Shown: positions 1 to 7,327 of the stretch, piece by piece
Layout: the number at the start of each line of letters is the position of its first letter
Numbering within the stretch: position 1 is the stretch's first letter
NCBI GenBank assembly: GCA_006844705.1
Contig: SPJS01000249.1
Location: 1 to 34,536, forward strand
Source: Methylococcaceae bacterium
Lineage (GTDB): Bacteria; Pseudomonadota; Gammaproteobacteria; Methylococcales; Methylomonadaceae
Length of the DNA stretch: 34,536 nt
Direction of reading: 5' to 3'
Made by a program: the position numbers and the translations under genes
The notes under the pieces: model-generated
Told to the model about the DNA's origin: nothing
Databases searched by the model: none
Seen by the model: only the letters and a program-made list of their open reading frames with translations

Positions 1-78
1 CATACTTTGTTTACTCCGGTTAGATTAGGTCAGTTTATGGCGCAAACATCTGGGATTAAAGAAAAGAAAATAGCCTGA
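1..78 (+). CDS. C-terminal end of an unidentified protein (partial, runs off left edge)
   Basis: A reading frame is open from the first base to a TGA at 76-78 and encodes 25 residues (HTLFTPVRLGQFMAQTSGIK, then EKKIA). There is no start codon context, so it is either the 3' end of a gene starting outside the window or chance. I do not recognise the family. It reads in the same direction as the H-NS gene 115 bases downstream, but a good promoter lies between them. Confidence 0.35.
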   Translation, partial: HTLFTPVRLGQFMAQTSGIKEKKIA

Positions 79-135
79 ATTTAATTTAATAGTCGGTAAT
101 AATAAGATATATTGATATCTAAAATATATTTTATA

Positions 136-163
136 TTGTAATCAGCCGGGTAATGATTATAAT
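136..163 (+). promoter_or_regulatory. Candidate sigma70 promoter of the H-NS-family gene
   Basis: TTGTAA (136-141), a 16-base spacer and a consensus TATAAT (158-163) lie in a very AT-rich stretch just upstream of the ribosome site GAGGAAA at 183-189. Transcription would start near 170 and give a leader of about 24 bases. Assigned by eye. Confidence 0.5.
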
Positions 164-193
164 GTTACCGTTTTATTAAATTAGAGGAAAACA

Positions 194-517
194 ATGACAG
201 AGTATTTAAGTCTTTCTGAATCTGAGTTACAAAACATGATTCAAAGTGCGGAAAAGGCTTTACATGAAAAAAGAGCCAGCAAGAAGAAAGAAGTTATAAA
301 TCAAATCAAAGAACTAGCTGCTTCAATTAGTGTAAAAGTTGAGATCATGGATGGCGCAGAGCCAGTGACGGTATCTTCACGAAAAGGAATTAAAGTGGCT
401 GCCAAGTACCGAAACCCGGATGATCCATCCCAAACCTGGACGGGACGAGGTGTTGCGCCTAAATGGATGCAAACCTTAATCAATTCAGGTAGAGAAAAGT
501 CCGAATTTTTAATTTAG
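194..517 (+). CDS. H-NS family nucleoid-associated / histone-like protein
   Basis: Small basic DNA-binding protein of 107 residues. The C-terminal H-NS domain is clear: KYRNP at residues 71-75, then TWTGRGVAPKW at 81-91, the conserved core that inserts an AT-hook-like loop into the minor groove of AT-rich DNA. Residues 5-50 are a charged, mostly helical segment, expected to oligomerise. It is shorter than E. coli H-NS (137 residues) and closer to the short H-NS/MvaT-like or BpH3-like forms common in beta- and gammaproteobacteria. The start is supported by GAGGAAA seven bases or less upstream. It stands alone, convergent with aguB. Family members silence AT-rich, often acquired, genes; whether it acts on the surface modules in this window is unknown. 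Confidence 0.9.
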   Translation: MTEYLSLSESELQNMIQSAEKALHEKRASKKKEVINQIKELAASISVKVEIMDGAEPVTVSSRKGIKVAAKYRNPDDPSQTWTGRGVAPKWMQTLINSGREKSEFLI

Positions 518-618
518 TCTCGATGTAAGCGGGCTTTCTGCAGATTATTCAGGTGCAGTGAATGTCATTCCAATTCACTAAGCCGTCAGTTTTTATGTTC
601 TCAGTAAGCCCGATTGAC

Positions 619-1500
619 CTAATCTAAATATCGCCGGCTTAGGTCGGCAAATTCTTCAATACGACGGTCACGTAAAAATGGCCAGATATTTCTGACCTCG
701 TGGATTCTTTCTTTATCCAGAGTTAAATTCAAAATAATATCTTTATTATGTGCATGTGCCAATACTTCGCCTTGAGGCCCAGCAATAAAACTGTTTCCCC
801 AAAACTCAATACCAGTTTCATCCGCCGGACTTTTTTCAAATCCAATACGATTACAGGCAATCACCGGCAAGCCATTTGCCACAGCATGGCCGCGCTGCAC
901 AGTCATCCAGGCATTTAACTGGCGTTGTTTTTCTTCTTTATTATCTTTTGGGTCCCAGCCGATGGCTGTGGGATAAATTAATAACTCGGCCCCTGCCAGT
1001 GCCATTAATCGTGCTGCTTCCGGATACCATTGATCCCAGCAGATTAATATGCCCAGTTTACCCGCCGAGGTATTTATAGGCGTAAACCCTAAATCCCCCG
1101 GGGTAAAATAGAATTTCTCATAAAAACCGGGGTCATCCGGAATATGCATCTTGCGGTATTTACCGGCGATTTGACCGTTCTTTTCAAATACCACGGCGGT
1201 ATTGTGATAAAGCCCTGGCGCGCGTTTTTCAAAAAGAGTGGAAACAATAATAATATTATGTTGTTGAGCAATATTGCTTAGTATCCCGGTAGTTTTTCCG
1301 GGAATGCTTTCTGCCAGTTTAAATACTTCGGTATCTTCTGTCTGGCAAAAGTAAGGGTTGAGATGTAATTCGGGCAAGACGGCAATATCTGCCCCTTGTT
1401 TGGCGGCCTGTTTAATTTGCCTGATTGAATAATCGAGGTTCTCCTGGGTTGACTGATTACAGCCTTGCTGGATTAAGGAGACAGAAATAGTATCTTGCAT
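619..1500 (-). CDS. aguB: N-carbamoylputrescine amidase (AguB), nitrilase superfamily
   Basis: Hydrolyses N-carbamoylputrescine to putrescine, CO2 and ammonia, the second step of agmatine catabolism/putrescine synthesis in the cytoplasm. The 293-residue length is typical. The nitrilase triad is visible: Glu44 (VLPELHLNPY), Lys117 (YRKMHIPDDPGFYEKF) and Cys154 (ILICWDQWYPEAARL). The HIPDDPGFYEKFYFTPGD stretch and GWDPKD are hallmarks of AguB rather than other nitrilases. The ATG follows the aguA stop by nine bases and has no obvious Shine-Dalgarno site, so translation is probably coupled to aguA. It is the last gene of the nadK-recN-aguA-aguB run and ends in TAG within the 615-627 repeat. Confidence 0.93.
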   Translation of the reverse strand: MQDTISVSLIQQGCNQSTQENLDYSIRQIKQAAKQGADIAVLPELHLNPYFCQTEDTEVFKLAESIPGKTTGILSNIAQQHNIIIVSTLFEKRAPGLYHNTAVVFEKNGQIAGKYRKMHIPDDPGFYEKFYFTPGDLGFTPINTSAGKLGILICWDQWYPEAARLMALAGAELLIYPTAIGWDPKDNKEEKQRQLNAWMTVQRGHAVANGLPVIACNRIGFEKSPADETGIEFWGNSFIAGPQGEVLAHAHNKDIILNLTLDKERIHEVRNIWPFLRDRRIEEFADLSRRYLD

Positions 1501-1509
1501 ATTCGGTTG

Positions 1510-2529
1510 CTAATTAATTTCAATATTCGATGGAAAGTGCATGGTCATACAATGCAGGCTGCCATATTGATGCACAATGGGCCTGCATGGGGTGGCGATA
1601 ATGTCGCGTTCGGGAAAGCAATCTGCCAGTTTGTTTAAGGCAATCTGGTCATTGGGGTCATCATATACCGGCACCATCACGGCCCCATTGATAATCAGGA
1701 AATTAGCGTAATTTGCCGGCAACGGGCAACCGTCATCATCTTGGATAGGCGAGGGCAATGGCAGATCGATCAGCTGATAGGGCGTGCCCTGTGGTGTTCT
1801 GAATTGCTGTAGCTGGATTTCCATGTCCTTTAAAGGCGCATAATGTGGATCAGATGGATCAGTACAGCTGGTATAGGCAATAGTCTCGGAGTTGCAAAAG
1901 CGGGCCAGCGTATCAACATGAGCATCGGTATCATCCCCGGCCAGATGAGGCTGGTTTAGCCAGAGTATGCGCTTGCAACCGAATGATTGCTGCAATATAT
2001 GCTCGATAGCGTCTTTATTGAATGCCGGGTTACGGTTGGGATTTAACAGGCAATTTGATGTAGTCATCAACGTACCCTGACCATCCGAATCAATACTGCC
2101 GCCTTCCAGCACAAAGTCGATATTTTTACTATCCGGCGACAAGAACAGTGAGCCGTTCAGGAGTCGAGTGTTAATGCTATTGTCGGCGGCATGCGGATAT
2201 TTATTACCCCAGCCGTTAAAGCGGAAGTTGAGTAATACTGGTTTTGAATCTTTTTCTACGGTTAGAAACAGCGTATCGCGTAGCCAGATATCATCGTAAT
2301 CCACCTGGAAAAAACGAATGTTTTGGTAATCTTCAAGCAGATGTTCTATATGTTGACGATGTTCACTATTTCGACACAGAATAACCAGTTGTTGAACATG
2401 GCTGATCGTGTGCGCAATAACGCAGTAACTTTTCTCAACGGCAGATAAATGGGTAAAGTCGCCATCCCGAGCAGGCCAGGCGATCATCACCGCAGATTGT
2501 GCTTCCCATTCGGCAGGAAACCGCGTCAT
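1510..2529 (-). CDS. aguA: Agmatine deiminase (AguA)
   Basis: Converts agmatine to N-carbamoylputrescine and ammonia, feeding AguB directly downstream. The 339-residue protein has the guanidine-modifying (PPAD) fold signature. The N-terminus is FPAEWEAQSAVMIAWP, substrate-binding segments are DIWLRDT and NFRFNGWGNKYP, and LEGGSIDSDGQGTLMTT and HLAGDDTDAHVDTLARF carry the Glu and His/Asp catalytic residues. The nucleophile is Cys327 in GSLHCMTM. The ATG overlaps the recN stop as ATGA (2526-2529), indicating translational coupling. Seeing aguAB behind recN rather than with speA or polyamine transport genes is unusual, so agmatine presumably comes from an arginine decarboxylase elsewhere. Confidence 0.93.
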   Translation of the reverse strand: MTRFPAEWEAQSAVMIAWPARDGDFTHLSAVEKSYCVIAHTISHVQQLVILCRNSEHRQHIEHLLEDYQNIRFFQVDYDDIWLRDTLFLTVEKDSKPVLLNFRFNGWGNKYPHAADNSINTRLLNGSLFLSPDSKNIDFVLEGGSIDSDGQGTLMTTSNCLLNPNRNPAFNKDAIEHILQQSFGCKRILWLNQPHLAGDDTDAHVDTLARFCNSETIAYTSCTDPSDPHYAPLKDMEIQLQQFRTPQGTPYQLIDLPLPSPIQDDDGCPLPANYANFLIINGAVMVPVYDDPNDQIALNKLADCFPERDIIATPCRPIVHQYGSLHCMTMHFPSNIEIN

Positions 2530-4208
2530 GTGTCTGGATTTCCCTTGATCAACATTTCCTCAGCATGGGCCAACGTATTTTCGGTAATTTCGACACCGCC
2601 CAGCATACGGGCAATTTCCTGAATACGCTCGTCCTGGGCTAAATGAGTGACTGAGGATGAGGTCATTTCATCAGACTGGCTGGTCTTGGACACAAATAAA
2701 TGTTGATGCGCCTGTGCAGCAACCTGCGGTAGATGAGTGACGCACATCACCTGGCGTCCTTCACTCAACGTGCGCATTTTCTGGCCGACAATCTCTGCGA
2801 TGCCGCCTCCAATGCCCGCGTCTACCTCGTCAAAAATCATCGTCGGGGTGCTTTTGTCACTGCTGGTGGTGACCTGAATCGCCAGACTGATACGTGACAG
2901 TTCACCGCCGGAGGCGACCTTGTTCAGCGGTTTGGGTGGCAAACCGGGGTTGGCGCTGACCAGGTATTCAATCTGGTCTATCCCATGCAGGGAAGGTGTT
3001 TGCGCCGGTTGTGGCTCGACATTGACCAGGAACTCGCCATTCGGCATGCCCAGTTCCTTGATCATGGCGGAAATTCGTTTGGCAAGCTGTTGACCTTTTT
3101 GTTGACGGGTTTTACTTAGTGCTGTCGCCTGCTGATTATAGTGTTGCAACCATTGCCGGCAGGTCTGTTCCAGTTCATCAATGCGGTCACTGCTATGGGT
3201 CAAGGTGTTCAGCTCATCTGCCAGCTGTTGCGCAATGTGCGGAAGTTGGGACGGCTCGCATTGATGTTTGCGGCTCAGATTGTGAATGATACCCAGTTGC
3301 TCATCCAGTTCGTTCAGACGGTGCGGATCAACCTCCTGGCTATCCAGAAAGCGTCGTAATTGCTGCGAGGCTTCATCAATCTGGATTTGCGCTTCACTGA
3401 GAATTTCGGCAATCTCGCCCAGCTCATTGGCATATTGCCCCAGCTCAACCAGCGCCTGACTGCTTTGGCTAACCATTTGGCTGATGGAGTGCTGGTCATT
3501 GTCATACAACACATCCATTTGTTGCTGGCCTTCCTGCAGGATTTTGCCCAGATTGGCCAGAGTATGGTGTTGTTGCGATAACTCGTCGTAATTATAATTG
3601 TCCAGATCCAGCTGCTGCAGTTCATCCAGTTGATAGCGGATCAGTTCCTCCCGTTCCGTTTGATTTTGACTGGCCTGTTGCAGTGTTTGCCATTCCTGAC
3701 GTGCTTTTTTCCAGGCCAAGAACACACTGTTCAGTTCGGCAACGTCATTTGTGGTGTTGGCGAAACCATCCAGTTGCTGGCGTTGCTGATCACTGTTCAG
3801 CAACGTCAAATGAGCATGCTGGCCATGAATTTCCACCAATTGGCTGCTCAGCGCCTGTAACGACTGCAAGGTGACCGGGCGATTGTTGATGTAGGCTTTA
3901 GAGCGCCCATCCTGGTTGACCACACGCCGCACCAGACAGTGCTGCTCATCATCAAGATCGTTTTCCTGTAACCAGTCAGCGGCAGCGGGCGCATCGTCCA
4001 GATCAAATTCGATAGATACTTCTGCGCGTTTACAGCCGGGGCGGATAAAGCCGGAGTCGGCGCGTTCACCCAGCGCCAACCCCAACGCGGTCAGCAAAAT
4101 GGATTTTCCGGCTCCGGTTTCACCGGTTAAGACAGACATGCCGCCGTGCAAGTTCAGATCCAGAGAATCGACCACGGCCAGGTCATTAATCGTGATATTC
4201 AATAACAT
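2526..4208 (-). CDS. recN: DNA repair protein RecN (SMC-like ATPase)
   Basis: Cytoplasmic SMC-family ATPase acting in RecA-dependent double-strand break repair. It has 560 residues, the usual length. The N-terminal Walker A is GETGAGKS at residues 29-36. A long Gln/Glu/Leu-rich coiled coil spans about residues 150-380, and the C-terminal ATPase half carries SGGELSRISLAIQV (signature motif) and IFDEVDAGIGGG (Walker B). The ATG at 4208 starts two bases after the nadK stop and lacks a clear ribosome site, so it is probably coupled. The nadK-recN order is common in gammaproteobacteria. No LexA box was seen immediately upstream, as expected for an internal operon gene. Confidence 0.96.
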   Translation of the reverse strand: MLLNITINDLAVVDSLDLNLHGGMSVLTGETGAGKSILLTALGLALGERADSGFIRPGCKRAEVSIEFDLDDAPAAADWLQENDLDDEQHCLVRRVVNQDGRSKAYINNRPVTLQSLQALSSQLVEIHGQHAHLTLLNSDQQRQQLDGFANTTNDVAELNSVFLAWKKARQEWQTLQQASQNQTEREELIRYQLDELQQLDLDNYNYDELSQQHHTLANLGKILQEGQQQMDVLYDNDQHSISQMVSQSSQALVELGQYANELGEIAEILSEAQIQIDEASQQLRRFLDSQEVDPHRLNELDEQLGIIHNLSRKHQCEPSQLPHIAQQLADELNTLTHSSDRIDELEQTCRQWLQHYNQQATALSKTRQQKGQQLAKRISAMIKELGMPNGEFLVNVEPQPAQTPSLHGIDQIEYLVSANPGLPPKPLNKVASGGELSRISLAIQVTTSSDKSTPTMIFDEVDAGIGGGIAEIVGQKMRTLSEGRQVMCVTHLPQVAAQAHQHLFVSKTSQSDEMTSSSVTHLAQDERIQEIARMLGGVEITENTLAHAEEMLIKGNPDT

Positions 4209-4210
4209 AA

Positions 4211-5098
4211 TTAAAGCGGGTAGCCGCTGCTCCAGTTCAGTTTGCCGCGCAGGACATGATAAAAATCGTGGTCTTCAGGGTGCAGAATTTTAATTGGTTT
4301 TGTGATTTTTTTAATCAGTATTTTGTCGTGAATCTGCACGTCCGGAATTTCCAGATGGTCACATGACACCAGGGCATTAATCTGGCGACCTTCTCTAAAG
4401 CCGATTTCAATTTCTGCTGCATCATCAATCACGATAGGGCGATTGGAAAGGGTGTGCGGATTCAGTGGTACCAGCACCAATGCACTCAGTGATGGATGCA
4501 GAATGGGGCCGCCGGCAGACAACGCATACGCAGTAGAGCCGGTCGGGGTGGAAATGATCAGTCCATCCGAGCGCTGGGTATTCAACAATTGGCCGTCAAT
4601 GTGGGTGATAATCTCGATCATGCTCGGCGTAACCCAGCGATGCACCACCACTTCATTGACTGCCGTTTGCTCGTGGATAATCTCGCCATCACGCACAATT
4701 TTCGCCTGTAGCAGATAACGCTTTTCCAGCCGATAATGTCCTTGCAGGATTTTACTTAATTTATTGGATAATTGGATCGGAGAAATGTCCACCAGAAAAC
4801 CCAGTCGCCCGAGATTTACCCCGATCAAAGGTACATCGGCATCCACTACCGCTCGGGCGGCCGCCAGAAAAGTGCCGTCACCCCCCACAGCAATAATCGC
4901 ATCACAGCGATACCCGATGTCGTCCAACGGACATTTCGTCGGGGTGAGATAGGGGTTAAGCGTGGCACTTTGTTCATCAACGATATAATCGCAGCCATTT
5001 TCTTCCAGAAACTGGTACAGATTACACAGCGTATCCGCAATACTGGGGTCACTGGGCTTACCGATAATTCCGATGGTTTTAAACGCGTTGGGCTGCAT
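4211..5098 (-). CDS. nadK: NAD kinase (ATP-NAD kinase)
   Basis: Phosphorylates NAD to NADP, the sole route to NADP in most bacteria. Signature motifs are GGDGT (residues 72-76 of this start), NLGRLGFLVDI and the nucleotide-binding loop DGLIISTPTGSTAYALSAGG. I chose the ATG at 5098 because it gives 295 residues, close to the 292 of E. coli, and puts GIIGKP about ten residues in, as in relatives. An in-frame GTG at 5128 would add ten residues; neither has a good ribosome site. It heads the nadK-recN-aguA-aguB run and is divergent from hrcA, sharing the 5129-5512 intergenic region. Confidence 0.94.
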   Translation of the reverse strand: MQPNAFKTIGIIGKPSDPSIADTLCNLYQFLEENGCDYIVDEQSATLNPYLTPTKCPLDDIGYRCDAIIAVGGDGTFLAAARAVVDADVPLIGVNLGRLGFLVDISPIQLSNKLSKILQGHYRLEKRYLLQAKIVRDGEIIHEQTAVNEVVVHRWVTPSMIEIITHIDGQLLNTQRSDGLIISTPTGSTAYALSAGGPILHPSLSALVLVPLNPHTLSNRPIVIDDAAEIEIGFREGRQINALVSCDHLEIPDVQIHDKILIKKITKPIKILHPEDHDFYHVLRGKLNWSSGYPL

Positions 5099-5179
5099 GC
5101 AATGAAAACTTGAAAATCCTTGTGTCACTTATTATGGAGAGCAATGGCAGGCTTGTAAAAGGTTTTGTGAGCCGGCGTA

Positions 5180-5209
5180 ATTATTCTTTCAACGATGCGA
5201 GGGTTACAA
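5180..5209 (-). promoter_or_regulatory. Candidate promoter for nadK-recN-aguAB
   Basis: Read on the minus strand, TTGTAA (5209-5204), an 18-base spacer and AATAAT (5185-5180) form a moderate sigma70 match about 80-110 bases upstream of nadK. It is the best candidate seen in the divergent region; assigned by eye. Confidence 0.35.
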
Positions 5210-5260
5210 CGTACTGAACGAATAAAGTTGTGTAGATGACGTAGCGTTATGCCATGAAAC

Positions 5261-5344
5261 CAGGCGTTTGTCGGGTTATGGGGTTCGTAACGAGCCGATA
5301 CCCCATCGCTGCAGTAGAATTATCCATAATCCGACAGACGCCTG
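5261..5344. repeat. Long imperfect inverted repeat (intergenic hairpin element)
   Basis: The arms at 5261-5281 and 5324-5344 are 21 bases each and match at 19 positions. Both mismatches are G-T compatible when the plus strand is RNA. The core reads TGTCGGGTTATGG against CCATAATCCGACA. A nested pair ATGGGGT (5278-5284) / ACCCCAT (5300-5306) competes with the inner part. It sits between the outward-facing nadK and hrcA promoters. It resembles the GTCGG-TTA palindromic intergenic repeats scattered in many gammaproteobacterial genomes, but no second copy is in this window. Confidence 0.6.
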
Positions 5345-5408
5345 CAGGCTGATACCTTACTGAATAATGAAGCTGAACAATGATATGGATTTTTCAAAAT
5401 GTTATTTA

Positions 5409-5437
5409 TTGACAAGCATTTTTCTGCCTGCTAATTT
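5409..5437 (+). promoter_or_regulatory. Sigma70 promoter of the hrcA-grpE-dnaK heat-shock operon
   Basis: Consensus TTGACA (5409-5414), a 17-base spacer and TAATTT (5432-5437). The predicted start site near 5443 falls at the first base of the CIRCE operator, the classical arrangement for HrcA repression. Confidence 0.75.
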
Positions 5438-5441
5438 TGTG

Positions 5442-5468
5442 TTAGCACTCTTTTGTATTGAGTGCTAA
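5442..5468 (+). promoter_or_regulatory. CIRCE operator (HrcA binding site)
   Basis: A perfect TTAGCACTC-N9-GAGTGCTAA inverted repeat (arms 5442-5450 and 5460-5468), an exact match to the CIRCE consensus. It lies over the predicted transcription start and 45 bases before hrcA, so HrcA should repress its own operon until heat or unfolded protein titrates chaperones. Confidence 0.97.
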
Positions 5469-5512
5469 TCTGCCCGGATATTGAATAATACGGAGTATTT
5501 TACAGGTGAGGC

Positions 5513-6556
5513 GTGAGTAAAAGTCAGGAGTTAAACGAGCGATCCTTGTGTTTGTTGAAAACGCTGGTTGAACGCTATATTGCCGATGGTCAGCCGATTG
5601 GGTCGCGAGTATTGTCAAAGGATTCCGAATTGAAGCTGAGCCCGGCGACGATACGCAATGTAATGGCCGATCTGGAAGACATGGGGCTGATTCATTCCCC
5701 GCATACGTCGGCGGGTCGAGTGCCTACGGTGACCGGTTATCGTATGTTTGTTGATTCTTTGTTGACAGTTAAACCACTGGATCAGCAATTATTGACACAA
5801 CTTAACACCGGCTTGACGTCACAAACGCAGGATTCCGGTGAAGTTATCGGTAAAGCATCACGATTGTTATCCGATTTAACCCAGATGGCCGGTGTGGTGA
5901 CGTTGCCGCGACATGAAGCTACCCAGTTGCACCACATCGAATTCCTGCCGATGTCCAACACCCGGGTATTGGTGATTTATGTGACTGGCGAAGGGCAGGT
6001 GCATAACAAGATTATTAATACCGATCGCGAGTTTTCTGCGGCCGAATTACAGCAGGCCAGTAATTATTTAACCTCCGTATACACCGGCCAGTCGCTGGCA
6101 GCGGTGCGTGAGGCAGTATTGACCGAGCTGGACCAGGAACGTCAGCAGGTCAATCAAGCAATGCTTGATGCTGTCAATATGGCACAACAGGCGCTGGATC
6201 AGCCGGAAAAAGAAGATTATGTGCTTAGTGGCCAAACCAATTTAATGGGGTTTTCCGAATTATCCAATGTAGAACACCTGAAGCAGCTGTTTGATGCGTT
6301 CAATCAGAAACGTGGCGTGATTCATCTGCTGGATAAATGCCATAGCACAGATGGGGTACAGATCTTCATTGGTGAAGAATCCGGCTATCAGGCGTTTGAT
6401 CACTGTAGCCTGGTAACCTCGTCCTACAGTGTCAATGATGAGGTGGTCGGCGTGTTGGGCGTGATCGGGCCGACCCGCATGGCTTATGAGAAAGTCATTC
6501 CCTTTGTGGATGTCACCGCAAAATTATTAAGTGCGGCCTTGAATCCTAAAGGATAA
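5513..6556 (+). CDS. hrcA: Heat-inducible transcriptional repressor HrcA
   Basis: Represses the chaperone operon by binding CIRCE; its activity depends on the GroEL chaperone in studied species. The 347-residue length is typical. The N-terminal winged helix is evident (LVERYIADGQPIGSRVLS, then SPATIRNVMADLEDMGLI, then HTSAGRVPTVTGYRMFVD), and the C-terminus carries the family-typical GVIGPTRMAYEKVIPFVD. The start is GTG, with AGGTGAG very close upstream and GGAG at 5492-5495. First gene of the operon, 48 bases before grpE, directly downstream of the CIRCE element it should bind. Confidence 0.96.
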   Translation: MSKSQELNERSLCLLKTLVERYIADGQPIGSRVLSKDSELKLSPATIRNVMADLEDMGLIHSPHTSAGRVPTVTGYRMFVDSLLTVKPLDQQLLTQLNTGLTSQTQDSGEVIGKASRLLSDLTQMAGVVTLPRHEATQLHHIEFLPMSNTRVLVIYVTGEGQVHNKIINTDREFSAAELQQASNYLTSVYTGQSLAAVREAVLTELDQERQQVNQAMLDAVNMAQQALDQPEKEDYVLSGQTNLMGFSELSNVEHLKQLFDAFNQKRGVIHLLDKCHSTDGVQIFIGEESGYQAFDHCSLVTSSYSVNDEVVGVLGVIGPTRMAYEKVIPFVDVTAKLLSAALNPKG

Positions 6557-6604
6557 TCCCCATTTTATGGGCAACTTGAAAAAATTAATCTGGGAGTAAA
6601 CCAC

Positions 6605-7258
6605 ATGAGTAACGAGCAAGAAGCACCTGAAAACCAGTTGGATCAAGACGTTCAGGAAGAAGGCCCTGAAACCACAGGTGATATTGCAGAAGAAAATGAC
6701 ACGGAGGCAGAAGCTGAACAGGTAGCAGCGAAAGAAGAGGTGTCAATTGAGTCCTTGCAAAAGCAATTGGCAGCTGCCGAAAAGAAAGCGGAAGAAAACT
6801 GGGATAAGGCGGTGCGTACTCAGGCGGAAATGGAAAACCTGAAACGCCGTACCCAAAAAGACCTGGACAGCGCGCATAAATTTGCCCTGGAAAAATTCGC
6901 CAAAGAATTGTTAACCGTGATCGACAGCCTTGAATTAGGCATCCAGGCAGCGACAGGCGATAGCCCGGAAGTACATAAGTTGCGTGAAGGCAGTGAATTA
7001 ACGATTAAACAATTCGAATCGGTATTTGCCAAATTCAATATTGAAGCGGTTGACCCCATCGGGCAGCCGTTTAATCCGGAGTTGCATCAGGCGATGACTA
7101 TGCAACCCAGTAACGAAGCGGAGCCGAATACGGTTTTGAATGTATTTCAAAAAGGTTATGTTTTAAATGGGCGTTTGATTCGTCCTGCGATGGTGGTGGT
7201 CGCCAAAGCGGCTGACAAACCCGCCGATGATTCAGTAAAAATTGATGAACAGGCTTGA
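6605..7258 (+). CDS. grpE: GrpE nucleotide exchange factor
   Basis: Cofactor of DnaK that releases ADP and senses temperature through its helices. It has 217 residues. A long acidic, disordered N-terminus (about residues 1-50) precedes the helical dimerisation segment ([20 protein letters not shown], then [18 protein letters not shown]) and the beta-domain signature [13 protein letters not shown] followed by [30 protein letters not shown] lies eight bases before the ATG. It sits between hrcA and dnaK, 69 bases before dnaK, and is expected to be co-transcribed from the CIRCE promoter. Confidence 0.97.
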   Translation: MSNEQEAPENQLDQDVQEEGPETTGDIAEENDTEAEAEQVAAKEEVSIESLQKQLAAAEKKAEENWDKAVRTQAEMENLKRRTQKDLDSAHKFALEKFAKELLTVIDSLELGIQAATGDSPEVHKLREGSELTIKQFESVFAKFNIEAVDPIGQPFNPELHQAMTMQPSNEAEPNTVLNVFQKGYVLNGRLIRPAMVVVAKAADKPADDSVKIDEQA

Positions 7259-7327
7259 AATTAAAACGAATAACCACATATCTGTAATAACTTTTTAATA
7301 AATTCAATAATAAGTCTGGAGAGATCA

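Noticed and set aside
557..594. Small hairpin AGTGAAT / ATTCACT after the H-NS gene as a terminator
   Set aside because: Only seven weak pairs and the T-run begins about ten bases after the stem; too poor to call.
3916..4293. A 125-residue plus-strand frame opposite recN and nadK
   Set aside because: Overlaps two well-supported genes and has low-complexity Ser/Arg composition typical of antisense shadows.
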